Of a stretch of 64,000 nucleotides of DNA, positions 18,287 through 26,336 are shown in pieces. Positions within the stretch are counted from its first letter, which is position 1. Each line of letters opens with the position of its first letter. A program made the translations under genes and the position numbers. This DNA comes from Epilithonimonas tenax DSM 16811 (GTDB lineage Bacteria; Bacteroidota; Bacteroidia; Flavobacteriales; Weeksellaceae): assembly GCF_000428485.1 (NCBI RefSeq), contig NZ_AUAA01000010.1, positions 51,874 to 115,873 on the forward strand. Direction: 5' to 3'. A model generated the notes under the pieces. That model was given only the letters and a program-made list of their open reading frames with translations, was not told where the DNA came from and did not search any database.

Positions 18287-19420
18287 CTAAAGCCTTTGTC
18301 TTAGCTGCGGAATGATAGAATCTTTCCATTGATAGAAGTCGCCTGCAACAATATGTTCTCTCGCAACTTTCACTAAATCAAGGTAAAATGCCAAGTTATG
18401 TATGGATGCAATTTGTTTTGCCAAATATTCCTTAGAAACGAAAAGATGACGGACGTAAGCCTTGCTGTAGGCGCTGTCTACATAACTTGTCCCAAACTCA
18501 TCAAGAGGTGAAAAATCCTCTTTCCATCGTTCGTTTTTCATGTTCATCACACCTTGCCAAGTGAAAAGCATTGCGTTTCTGGCGTTTCTGGTCGGCATTA
18601 CGCAGTCCATCATATCTACACCAAAACCAATACTTTCCAGAATATTCCAAGGTGTTCCAACGCCCATCAGATATCTCGGTTTGTCCTTCGGGAGGATGTC
18701 TGTCACTTCATTGGTGATTCTGTACATTTCCGGTTCCGGCTCTCCAACGGAAAGTCCGCCAATGGCATTACCTTCTGCGCCAGCTTCAGAAATGACCTCA
18801 GCAGAGATCTTTCTCAAATCAGAATAGCAAGAACCCTGAACAATGGGAAATAACCTCTGCCTGTGTTCGTATAACTCTTTGTTTTCCTCGGTCCAACTGA
18901 TGCATCTTTTCAACCAACGGTGCGTGAGCTCCATTGATGTTTTTACGGCATTATAATCGCTGGGATAAGCAATACATTCGTCAAAAGCCATAAAAATATC
19001 GGCGCCTATTTGTCTTTGAATCTGCATAGAAACCTCTGGCGACATAAAATGTAGGCTGCCGTCTATATGCGATTTGAATTTCACACCTTCTTCTGTAATT
19101 TTTCTGCTTTTCGCTAAAGAAAAAACCTGATAGCCACCGGAATCTGTCAGGATTGGAAGATCCCAATTCATAAACTGGTGAAGCCCGCCTGCTTTTTCCA
19201 TAATATCCATGGTTGGACGAAGCATCAAATGGTAGGTATTTCCTAAAATGATCTGCGCTTTTATGTCTTCTTTCAGCTCTCTTTGGTGCACGGTCTTCAC
19301 AGATGCCACCGTACCAACCGGCATAAAAATAGGCGTTTGGATCTGTCCGTGGTCGGTATTGATCACTCCAGCTCTCGCTTTGGACTCTGAAGTTTTTTCG
19401 ATTTCAAAAAATTTTTGCAT
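18287..19420 (-). CDS. tgt: tRNA-guanine transglycosylase (queuine tRNA-ribosyltransferase)
   Basis: Tgt exchanges guanine-34 of GUN-anticodon tRNAs for preQ1 on the way to queuosine. The 377 residues show the general-acid Asp93 (LTDSGGYQVF), the nucleophile Asp272 (MDCVMPTRNAR) and GGLSVGEP. The structural zinc site, CxCxxC plus His in E. coli, is not conserved: the aligned positions read Gly310, Ser312 and Asp315, with only His341 kept in SIHNLAFY. The length is normal and the catalytic residues are intact, so it is probably active. The substrate-pathway gene queE lies at 49269-49901. Confidence 0.95.
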   Translation of the reverse strand: MQKFFEIEKTSESKARAGVINTDHGQIQTPIFMPVGTVASVKTVHQRELKEDIKAQIILGNTYHLMLRPTMDIMEKAGGLHQFMNWDLPILTDSGGYQVFSLAKSRKITEEGVKFKSHIDGSLHFMSPEVSMQIQRQIGADIFMAFDECIAYPSDYNAVKTSMELTHRWLKRCISWTEENKELYEHRQRLFPIVQGSCYSDLRKISAEVISEAGAEGNAIGGLSVGEPEPEMYRITNEVTDILPKDKPRYLMGVGTPWNILESIGFGVDMMDCVMPTRNARNAMLFTWQGVMNMKNERWKEDFSPLDEFGTSYVDSAYSKAYVRHLFVSKEYLAKQIASIHNLAFYLDLVKVAREHIVAGDFYQWKDSIIPQLRQRL

Positions 19421-19423
19421 AAT

Positions 19424-19798
19424 TTATCTCGCTTGCGGCGGTATTCCGGGATTCTCTTTTAATTTTTTATTGATGAAAGCTTCTGCTTTCGGGTCTTTCG
19501 CTATGATGATCTTCTGGGCGTTGTCCAAAATATCATTAATGATCGCTGGTTTCGTCATATAATATTGATAGCTGGCTGTAAAAAGTTCGCCTTTGATATG
19601 GTACTTTTTCAAAATGAACCTTGTTGCATTTTCAGAATTGATGTTGGTTCCGATGGTGAATTGCTGTTCATTGATTGCAAAGTCAGCAATCATCTCGGAC
19701 ATCTTTTCTTCTGGCAAGATGTTCTTTGGTTTTTCCAAAGCCTCTCTACAGGACAGAATACAGAAAATCATCATTAAAGAAAAAACAAAATGCTTCAT
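19424..19798 (-). CDS. DUF4296 domain lipoprotein
   Basis: Starting at ATG 19798, the 124-residue protein has a lipoprotein signal ending FCILSCREA, then a helical domain with KMSEMIADFAI and YHIKGELFTASYQYYM. This is the DUF4296 pattern that is restricted to Bacteroidota. It lies three bases from tgt and one base from the glycosyltransferase, so the genes are cotranscribed. The role is unknown; its constant partnership with the LptF/G permease and the mannosyltransferase suggests the cell envelope (inference). Confidence 0.85.
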   Translation of the reverse strand: MKHFVFSLMMIFCILSCREALEKPKNILPEEKMSEMIADFAINEQQFTIGTNINSENATRFILKKYHIKGELFTASYQYYMTKPAIINDILDNAQKIIIAKDPKAEAFINKKLKENPGIPPQAR

Positions 19799-19799
19799 A

Positions 19800-20516
19800 T
19801 TATAATTTTCCAATCAGGTTTTTCCACTTCAAATTCAGAACGCCGAAGATGGCTTCCTGGATGATTCCGCCGTTCATTTTGCTGACGCCTTCTGTTCTGT
19901 CCGTAAAAATAATCGGTACTTCTACAATCTTCAGATCTTTTTTAAAAACCCGGTATTTCATTTCCACCTGAAAGCCGTAGCCTTTCAGTTTGATCTTGTC
20001 CAAGCCAATGGCAATCAATGTTTTTCTTTTAAAACAAACAAATCCTGCAGTCGTATCGTGAATCGGAAGTCCGAGAACAAAACGCACATATTTTGAAGCG
20101 AAATAAGAGAGCAAAACCCTTCCCATTGGCCAGTTGACGACATTCACACCCTGAGAATATCTGGAACCAACGGCCATGTCTGCTGTTTTGCAGGCTTCGT
20201 AAAGTTTGATGAGATCTTTGGGATTGTGGGAAAAATCGGCATCCATCTCGAAGATGTAATCATACTCATTGTGGATCGCCCATTGGAAACCGTGGATGTA
20301 AGCTTTGCCTAAGCCATCTTTTATCTTTCTGACGGTGAGATGCAGCTGAAGCGGAAACCTCTCTCTCAAACCTTTAACAATCTCAGCCGTACCATCGGGC
20401 GAAGAATCGTCTACCACCAAAACGTGGAAATCTTGCTGCAAAGCAAAAACAGCCGAAATGATCTTTTCGACGTTTTCTTTTTCGTTGTAGGTGGGAATAA
20501 TGACTAGTTTCTTCAT
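19800..20516 (-). CDS. Polyprenol-phosphate mannosyltransferase-like GT2 glycosyltransferase
   Basis: The start is ATG 20516, giving MKKLVIIPTYNEKENV; a longer frame would begin at 20534. The 238-residue protein is a GT-A fold family 2 enzyme close to dolichol-phosphate mannose synthase (DPM1-like). It has the nucleotide-sugar site VVDDSSPDGTAE, the DxD-type EMDADFSHNP and the later DTTAGFVCFKR. No C-terminal membrane domain is present. It probably charges undecaprenyl phosphate with a hexose for periplasmic glycosylation. It is the first gene of the operon with DUF4296, tgt and the LptF/G gene. Confidence 0.85.
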   Translation of the reverse strand: MKKLVIIPTYNEKENVEKIISAVFALQQDFHVLVVDDSSPDGTAEIVKGLRERFPLQLHLTVRKIKDGLGKAYIHGFQWAIHNEYDYIFEMDADFSHNPKDLIKLYEACKTADMAVGSRYSQGVNVVNWPMGRVLLSYFASKYVRFVLGLPIHDTTAGFVCFKRKTLIAIGLDKIKLKGYGFQVEMKYRVFKKDLKIVEVPIIFTDRTEGVSKMNGGIIQEAIFGVLNLKWKNLIGKL

Positions 20517-20690
20517 CCGGCAAATAATCCGCAAAGATAATCTTTAATCGTTAATGTTTATTTGGGAGGGCGGAAATTAACTTTTTTTAATAGAAATATC
20601 AGCTGATAGAATTTGTAAAGAAAGATTTTCTGTAATAGGTTTACAAATTAATGATGCTTGCGTAAATGATTGGTACGAGTCAGCCCCAAT

Positions 20691-20820
20691 CTGGTGCGAG
20701 CGTCTCGCTCGTGTCCTCTTCACAAATTTGTCTTGTACGAAACCACTTGCTACAAGGTTTAGTATTGTTTGCACTTAGTTTTTGTTATGTTACAGCCACG
20801 AGCAAGATGCTAACGAACCA
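20691..20820. repeat. Degenerate inverted-repeat element in a 470-base gene-free gap
   Basis: GGTGCGAGCGTCTCGCTCGTG (split) at 20693-20713 is a local palindrome. Its core AGCGTCTCGCTCGTG is matched in inverted orientation by CACGAGCAAGATGCT at 20797-20811, with 13 of 15 bases identical after complementing. The outer TGGT/ACCA bases also match. About 80 AT-rich bases lie between the arms. The GC-rich arms stand out from the surroundings. The rest of the gap 20517-20987 has one open frame on - (20577-20774) that only begins with GTG and overlaps the repeat, which I do not accept as a gene. Confidence 0.55.
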
Positions 20821-20987
20821 TGGAGAGTGATAAGGACCTCGCAGAAACACCACAGAAACTGAATGTTAAATTTAAAAAACGATCAAATTTTATTATGTAA
20901 AAAAAAATGACAACGATGATTGGTCTAAAAATGACATACAATCTAAATGCTCAATTTATTCGTATCTAATTTTATCAAAAATATAAA

Positions 20988-21815
20988 ATGCAAAAACCAA
21001 TTCTCATACTACTTTTTCTGGCTATAATGATGATTAGTTGTAAACCGACCGTGATCTACAAAGATATTTCGTACACCAAAAACCATAAAGGAGAAGATGT
21101 AAAACTGAATATCTTCACGCCTAAAAACATCAAGGACAAAAACCTGCCAGTCCTCATTTACGTTTACGGCGGAAATTGGAACACCGGCAATAAGGACAAG
21201 TATCATCTGCTCGGGAGAAACTTCGCCCGCAAAAATATGACTGTTGTGATTCCGGATTATACCTTGAGTCCCAACGCAGATGTAGATGAAATGACCAAAG
21301 AAATCGCAGCAGCGATCCAATTCACCAAACAAAATGCGGCGAAATACCATGGCGACCCGGAACGTATTTTCATTTCCGGCCATTCTGCAGGCGGACAACT
21401 GGCAACTTCGGCCGTGATGAATCCCAAATACGGGATCCCGGAAAAAACGATCGCAGGTATTATTCTGATTGACGCTGCTGGCATCGATATGAAAAATTAC
21501 CTTGAAAAATATCCGCCCACAGCAGAAGACAATTACGACGCCACCTGGAGCAAAGATCCCGAAAAATGGAAACAGGCTTCATCTATCTACTTCATTAATG
21601 AAAAGACACCGCCATTTTTGATTTACGTGGGAGAGAAAACTTATCCTTCCATAAAAGTCGCCAACGAGAATTTTTTGAAAGTGTTGAAACCATTTCAACC
21701 GGATGTGAAACCGATTATGCTCAATAAAAAACACGTTCCCATGATTTTGCAATATTTTTTACCGTGGAGCAAAAGATTAGATGAAGCTGCAGATTTTATT
21801 GGAGATAGAAAATAA
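20988..21815 (+). CDS. Alpha/beta hydrolase (carboxylesterase-like) lipoprotein
   Basis: The 275-residue protein has a lipoprotein signal ending AIMMISCKP, so it is probably on the outer membrane or in the periplasm. The alpha/beta-hydrolase core includes the oxyanion segment VYGGNWNTGNKDKY, ISGHSAGGQLATS (nucleophile Ser in GHSAGG), IILIDAAGID and a C-terminal KKHVPMI with the likely catalytic His. The order fits the BD-FAE/esterase-lipase group. The substrate is unknown. It appears monocistronic. Confidence 0.85.
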   Translation: MQKPILILLFLAIMMISCKPTVIYKDISYTKNHKGEDVKLNIFTPKNIKDKNLPVLIYVYGGNWNTGNKDKYHLLGRNFARKNMTVVIPDYTLSPNADVDEMTKEIAAAIQFTKQNAAKYHGDPERIFISGHSAGGQLATSAVMNPKYGIPEKTIAGIILIDAAGIDMKNYLEKYPPTAEDNYDATWSKDPEKWKQASSIYFINEKTPPFLIYVGEKTYPSIKVANENFLKVLKPFQPDVKPIMLNKKHVPMILQYFLPWSKRLDEAADFIGDRK

Positions 21816-21894
21816 TTGTTCAGGCCTTTCCGTTTTCAAATAAGTTTAATAATTACAAACTAATTATAACATCCCATTGTTCTAATTCCTATTT

Positions 21895-22554
21895 TTGCAA
21901 AAATTTTGGAGCTTGGTAAGAATAGCAGAACATAATGATTGGGTGGTATATTGTATTCTCGGAAGTATTTTCGCTTACATTATCGTACTTTCAGTTTTCA
22001 ACCGGGATGCCAATATCAAGGATTTTCTGACGCAGAAGATAGAGGATTCTAATAATTTAACGCCATCTTGGACCATTATTTCCATTGTGAGAAGTGTGAT
22101 GATTACCGTTATTTTATCACAATTTGTCCCTGTTGTTCCAAAATTTGTTTCCGATTTGCAGTTATTTGGGATCCAACTCAACAAATTCGGTTTTACTTTT
22201 TTAGCCGTCATGACCTTCGATATTGTGAAAAACATACTCACTTTTCTTTACTACAACAGTATTGGAGAAGGGAAAAAGCTGAAAAGATTGGCTTCGATTT
22301 CCAGCAAGTTCTATTTTCTGGAATCTATTGGATTGATCGCTGCCGGCTTCGCACTTTATTACTACCCTTTGGATCTGGTTCGTTATTTTTATGTCGTCCT
22401 ATTTGTGTTAATATCATTGTTTGTGATGAAAAACCTCATCTATATTTTTCATAACCAAGCTATTTTACCAGAAAAATGGTATTATAAATTTTTGTATATT
22501 TGCACGCTTCAAATAGTACCCGTGTTGGTACTTTGGAAGTTCTTATTTTTTTAA
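21895..22554 (+). CDS. DUF4271 membrane protein with a non-ATG start
   Basis: The 219-codon frame encodes a polytopic protein with five or six hydrophobic helices matching DUF4271, a Bacteroidota family that commonly lies directly before uroporphyrinogen-III synthase, as here (21 bases). No in-frame ATG occurs before residue 68 (VRSVMITV), well into the conserved part, so a TTG start is needed: 21895 or 21913. The TATTTTTG at 21890-21897 resembles a -7 promoter box and would overlap the first TTG, which favours the later one. The function is unknown. Confidence 0.75.
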   Translation: MQKFWSLVRIAEHNDWVVYCILGSIFAYIIVLSVFNRDANIKDFLTQKIEDSNNLTPSWTIISIVRSVMITVILSQFVPVVPKFVSDLQLFGIQLNKFGFTFLAVMTFDIVKNILTFLYYNSIGEGKKLKRLASISSKFYFLESIGLIAAGFALYYYPLDLVRYFYVVLFVLISLFVMKNLIYIFHNQAILPEKWYYKFLYICTLQIVPVLVLWKFLFF

Positions 22555-22575
22555 GATTAAAACAGACAATTCAAG

Positions 22576-23316
22576 ATGAAAATCAAATCTATTTTAGTTT
22601 CGCAACCAGCTCCTAACGAATCTTCACCCTATTTGGAGATTGCAAAAAAAGAGAAAATCAAAATTGATTTCCGTCCTTTTATTCACGTTGAAGGTGTGGA
22701 TGCGAAAGATCTCAGAACGCAGAAGATAGACCTGACCCAATATACAGGGATTATTTTCACCAGCAAGAATGCGATTGATCATTATTTTCGTCTTGCAGAG
22801 GAAATGAGATTCGCAGTGCCGGATTCTATGCGATACATCTGCCAATCGGAGGCCATTGCCAACTATCTGCAGAAACACATCGTTTATAGAAAAAGAAAGA
22901 TCAGCTTCGGTGAGAAGAATTTCTCTGACCTGGCTCCTTTGTTCAAAAAACATCCTTCAGAAAAGTATCTTTTGCCATCGTCCGATATCCTGACGCCGGA
23001 AGTTCCAAAAGTCTTGGACTCTGCCAATATCGACTGGACAAGAGCCATTATGTACAAAACTGTTGCGAGCGACCTGACAGACATCAACATTGATGATTAT
23101 GAAATGCTGGTATTCTTCAGTCCGCAAGGAATCAAATCTTTGAAGATCAACTTCCCAAGTTTTGAACAGAAAGAAACCAAGATCGCTGTTTTTGGAACCA
23201 CAACTCAAGCTGCTGCAGAAGAAGCAGGACTCACAGTCAATGTGATGGCTCCTACAAAAGAAACGCCTTCTATGACAATGGCGATAGAAAAATACATCAA
23301 AAGCATCAATAAGTAA
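22576..23316 (+). CDS. hemD: Uroporphyrinogen-III synthase
   Basis: HemD closes hydroxymethylbilane with inversion of ring D in haem synthesis. The 246-residue protein has the two-domain HemD pattern: an opening KSILVSQPAPNE, GIIFTSKNAIDHYF, the linker YLLPSSDILTPEVPK, MYKTVASDLTDI, MLVFFSPQGIKSLKIN and AVFGTTTQAAAEEAGL. Sequence conservation in HemD is low, but these positions fit. It follows the DUF4271 gene in a two-gene operon closed by a terminator. Confidence 0.9.
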   Translation: MKIKSILVSQPAPNESSPYLEIAKKEKIKIDFRPFIHVEGVDAKDLRTQKIDLTQYTGIIFTSKNAIDHYFRLAEEMRFAVPDSMRYICQSEAIANYLQKHIVYRKRKISFGEKNFSDLAPLFKKHPSEKYLLPSSDILTPEVPKVLDSANIDWTRAIMYKTVASDLTDINIDDYEMLVFFSPQGIKSLKINFPSFEQKETKIAVFGTTTQAAAEEAGLTVNVMAPTKETPSMTMAIEKYIKSINK

Positions 23317-23334
23317 TTATTGACTCCATAAATC

Positions 23335-23369
23335 AAAACCGTCCCGGAATTTTCGGGATGGTTTTTTTG
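23335..23369 (+). terminator. Terminator of the DUF4271-hemD operon
   Basis: AAAACCGTCCCG (23335-23346) pairs with CGGGATGGTTTT (23354-23365), with one G-T wobble and loop GAATTTT, followed by more T. It is a strong Rho-independent terminator about 20 bases after hemD. Confidence 0.9.
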
Positions 23370-23394
23370 TTTAAATTTGAGTTAGAAAAAATAT

Positions 23395-23513
23395 CGCAAA
23401 GGCGCAAAAATTATTTATATTCTAACGTTTAAAGTCGCAAAATAAATTGCTACCCTCTTTGAAAGTTGGCGACTTTCAACATTAAGACTTTAACCTAATC
23501 TTGCGCCTTTGCG
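23395..23513. repeat. Intergenic inverted-repeat element, GCAAAGGCG family, copy B
   Basis: CGCAAAGGCGCAA (23395-23407) and TTGCGCCTTTGCG (23501-23513) are perfect 13-base reverse complements. Inside, AAAGTCGC is matched by GCGACTTT and TTTAAAGTC by GACTTTAA, so the interior can also fold. It lies between the hemD terminator and the S9 peptidase start, ending 17 bases before the ATG. Copy A is at 1461-1592 upstream of mutL. Confidence 0.8.
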
Positions 23514-23530
23514 TAAAAAATCAAAACAAA

Positions 23531-25573
23531 ATGAATGCTCCAAACGCAAAAAAAATAGAAAAACTTCTCGAAATCCACAGTGACCAAAGGAACGATCCTT
23601 ACTTCTGGATGAACGAAAGAGAAAATCCCGACGTCGTAAAATATCTGGAAGAAGAAAACGCCTACACAGATTTTGTGATGAAGGACACAGAAGATCTTCA
23701 GAATGAACTTTATGAGGAGATGAAATCGCGTTACAAAAAGGATGACGAGTCTTTGCCTTATTTTTTCAATCAATATTGGTACATCGTCCGCTATGAGGAT
23801 GGGAAAGAATATCCGATTTTCTCCAGAAAGCTCCAGACTTTGGACAATGAAGAAGAGATTCTTTTGGATGCGAATGTTTTGGCAGAAGGCCACGATTATT
23901 TCGATATTGGGAGCATTTCCATCAGTGTTAGTAATGACATTTTATCATTTTCTACTGACTTAGTCGGGAGAAGAATTTACAAGATCTTCTTCAAGAATCT
24001 GAAAACCGGCGAGATCTACAAAGACGAAATACAAAATACGACCGGAAAAGCAGTTTGGTCCAACGATAGCAACTATGTTTTCTACATCAGAAAAGATGAA
24101 AGCTTGCGAGCATTCCAGATCCACCGCCACGAATTGGGCACTGCTACAGAAAAAGACGTTTTGATCTTTCATGAAGAAGATGAGACCTTTGACGTTAACG
24201 TTTACAAAACCAAAACGTTAGACTACATTTTCATCTCGTCATCCAGCACCAATGAAGATGAGCACAGATTCATCCCATCAAATGATGTTTTTGCAGCGTG
24301 GACAATCATCCAGCCGAGAACAGAGGATTTGGAATATTCTATAGAACATTACCAGGACGATTTTTACATTGTAACGAATGCAGATGACGCCACGAATTTC
24401 AAAATTGTAAAGACCAAAGTTGACAATCCATCTATAGAGAACTGGGTAGATTTTGTCCCGCACAGAGAAAATGTATTGCTGGAAGGTTTTGAAATTTTCA
24501 ATGATTATTTCGTTTTGGAAGAAAGAGAAAGAGGTCTTCTTCAGATCAAAATCATCGAAAGCAAAACCGGAGACTCTCATTATCTGCCATTTTCTGACCC
24601 TACATACACCGCTTATATCGGAACGAATATGGAATTTGACACCAAAAAATTGCGTTTCGGTTATACATCTCTGACAAAACCATCTTCCACTTTCGAATAT
24701 GATATGAAGGAAAAAACCACCAAACTCCTGAAAGAGCAGGACGTGTTGGGCGGCAACTTCTTCAAAGAAAACTACACCTCAGAAAGAATCTGGGCCACCG
24801 CAAGAGACGGAAAACAGGTTCCAATTTCTCTGGTTTATCACCAAGACACCCCAAAATCTGAAAACACACCGCTTCTACTTTACGGCTACGGAAGTTACGG
24901 TCACACGGTGGATGCCAGCTTTTCCAGCACGAGATTATCTTTGCTGGATCGCGGTTACATCTTTGCCATCGCACACATCCGAGGCGGAGAATACTTGGGC
25001 AGAGAGTGGTATGAGGACGGAAAAATGCTTCAGAAAAAGAATACGTTTTTTGATTTCATTGATGCCGCAAAATACTTAATATCAGAAAATTACACGTCTC
25101 CAAAACACCTTTATGCGATGGGCGGAAGTGCCGGCGGACTTTTGGTAGGCGCGGTGATGAATTACAATCCGGAACTTTTTAACGGAATTGTGGCGCAAGT
25201 TCCTTTCGTAGATGTAGTAACGACGATGTTGGACGATACCATTCCTTTGACGACGGGAGAATACGATGAATGGGGAAATCCCAATGAGAAGGAATATTAT
25301 GATTATATGAAATCCTACTCGCCTTATGATAACATCCAAGCAAAAAACTACCCTAACATCTTAATAACCACAGGATTTCACGATTCTCAAGTCCAATATT
25401 GGGAACCAGCAAAATGGACAGCAAAATTGAGAGAACTGAAAACGGATGATAATATCCTGATCTTCAAAACCGATATGAGCTCCGGACACGGCGGTGCCAG
25501 CGGCCGATTCGAAAGTTTAAAGGAGATTGCTTTGGAATACGCGTTTCTTTTAAAAATAAACGATAAATGGTAA
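23531..25573 (+). CDS. Oligopeptidase B-type S9 prolyl oligopeptidase family peptidase
   Basis: The start is ATG 23531; the frame stays open to 23501, but only inside the repeat arm. The 680-residue protein has an N-terminal seven-bladed propeller region and a C-terminal alpha/beta-hydrolase peptidase domain. The catalytic triad is Ser533 (MGGSAGG), Asp618 (TTGFHDSQV) and His653 (SSGHGGASG). RGGEYLGREWYEDGK and NPNEKEYYDYMKSYSPYDN are typical of oligopeptidase B (basic-residue-specific), with the acidic S1 pocket region. No signal peptide is present, so it is cytoplasmic. It is probably transcribed with the IVP gene that follows. Confidence 0.92.
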   Translation: MNAPNAKKIEKLLEIHSDQRNDPYFWMNERENPDVVKYLEEENAYTDFVMKDTEDLQNELYEEMKSRYKKDDESLPYFFNQYWYIVRYEDGKEYPIFSRKLQTLDNEEEILLDANVLAEGHDYFDIGSISISVSNDILSFSTDLVGRRIYKIFFKNLKTGEIYKDEIQNTTGKAVWSNDSNYVFYIRKDESLRAFQIHRHELGTATEKDVLIFHEEDETFDVNVYKTKTLDYIFISSSSTNEDEHRFIPSNDVFAAWTIIQPRTEDLEYSIEHYQDDFYIVTNADDATNFKIVKTKVDNPSIENWVDFVPHRENVLLEGFEIFNDYFVLEERERGLLQIKIIESKTGDSHYLPFSDPTYTAYIGTNMEFDTKKLRFGYTSLTKPSSTFEYDMKEKTTKLLKEQDVLGGNFFKENYTSERIWATARDGKQVPISLVYHQDTPKSENTPLLLYGYGSYGHTVDASFSSTRLSLLDRGYIFAIAHIRGGEYLGREWYEDGKMLQKKNTFFDFIDAAKYLISENYTSPKHLYAMGGSAGGLLVGAVMNYNPELFNGIVAQVPFVDVVTTMLDDTIPLTTGEYDEWGNPNEKEYYDYMKSYSPYDNIQAKNYPNILITTGFHDSQVQYWEPAKWTAKLRELKTDDNILIFKTDMSSGHGGASGRFESLKEIALEYAFLLKINDKW

Positions 25574-25980
25574 GCGATAAATGATGAATATGGATGTAGA
25601 TTATAACGCCTTATTTGCTCAAAAGACCAAACAAATAGCAATTACCATTATTAAGGAGTTTTCAATAATTCCTTACAAAGAAGCTTTCTCTGTTATTCGA
25701 AAGCAAATATACCGCTCCTCAAGTTCAATGGCTGCAAATTATAGAGCTATGAGTAGAGCTCGTTCAAAAGCAGAGAGATTTTCTAAATTATCAATCGTAA
25801 TCGAAGAAACAAACAAAACTCTTTTTTGGTTGGAAATGATAGAAGAACTTAATTTTGTAAGGGCAGAAATATTAGTTGATTTAAAAACTAGAACCGAAGA
25901 AATTATAAAAGTAACAGCTTCTTACAGAAAATTATTAAAGCAATAATTAAATCATTTATCAACTATCACTTATCATTTAT
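25562..25980. repeat. Imperfect inverted repeats flanking the four-helix-bundle gene
   Basis: The left arm (25562-25585) reads GATAAATGGTAAGCGATAAA then TGAT. The right arm (25951-25980), when complemented, contains ATAAATGATAAGTGAT then TGATAAATGAT. They agree at about 21 of 23 positions by eye, with one seven-base insertion. The arms overlap the stop of the S9 peptidase gene and the start of the IVP gene on the left, and follow the IVP stop on the right. Similar low-complexity words occur elsewhere in the window, so chance similarity is possible. Confidence 0.4.
25581..25946 (+). CDS. Four-helix-bundle protein, IVP family (23S rRNA intervening-sequence protein)
   Basis: The 121-residue protein matches the family of small four-helix-bundle proteins first found inside 23S rRNA intervening sequences. 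It has SVIRKQIYRSSSSMAANY (the conserved Ser/Ala-rich turn between helices), RARSKAERFSKLSIVIEETN and LFWLEMIEE. Helices cover most of the length and no catalytic motif is seen. Free-standing copies between ordinary genes are common in Bacteroidota and their role is unknown. The start ATG lies seven bases after the peptidase stop. Imperfect inverted repeats flank it. Confidence 0.85.
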   Translation: MMNMDVDYNALFAQKTKQIAITIIKEFSIIPYKEAFSVIRKQIYRSSSSMAANYRAMSRARSKAERFSKLSIVIEETNKTLFWLEMIEELNFVRAEILVDLKTRTEEIIKVTASYRKLLKQ

Positions 25981-25987
25981 ATTCACT

Positions 25988-26332
25988 ATGAGCGAAGCAG
26001 AACTTTGGAAAAAAGTAGAACACTTCTTTGAAATCAATTTTCAAACTGAGAAAAATCCGCCAATCGATACATTGCTGTTCATCATTGGTGTTCAGGAATT
26101 GGGAAGTGGGCAGCAGAAATTTACGAAAGACGATAAAGTCAATCTTTTACACATCGCAGTTTGCAGATTGCTGGAACCTTTCGGCTACTACAAATTCACG
26201 CATTATGAAGACGGCTGGCCACATTACGATAAACTGGATGATCTTCCTGAACTGAAACCAAATGAACAATCGCTTCTGATGAAAAAAGCGATTATTCAGT
26301 ATTTTGAGGATGAGGAAATCCCTTTGGATTAA
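25988..26332 (+). CDS. Conserved small cytoplasmic protein, unknown function
   Basis: The 114-residue protein has no signal or membrane segment. It is mixed alpha, acidic (ending FEDEEIPLD), with IDTLLFIIGVQELGSG and VNLLHIAVCRLLEPFGYY as the most hydrophobic, probably buried, helices. I recall uncharacterised flavobacterial proteins of this pattern but no domain name. It follows the IVP gene by 41 bases made largely of the ATCATTTATC repeat. Confidence 0.7.
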   Translation: MSEAELWKKVEHFFEINFQTEKNPPIDTLLFIIGVQELGSGQQKFTKDDKVNLLHIAVCRLLEPFGYYKFTHYEDGWPHYDKLDDLPELKPNEQSLLMKKAIIQYFEDEEIPLD

Positions 26333-26336
26333 ATCA

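Noticed and set aside
20577..20774. 65-codon minus-strand frame in the gene-free gap
   Set aside because: It starts with GTG, translates through the palindrome arm, and shows no domain; it is more likely a chance frame over a decayed repeat.
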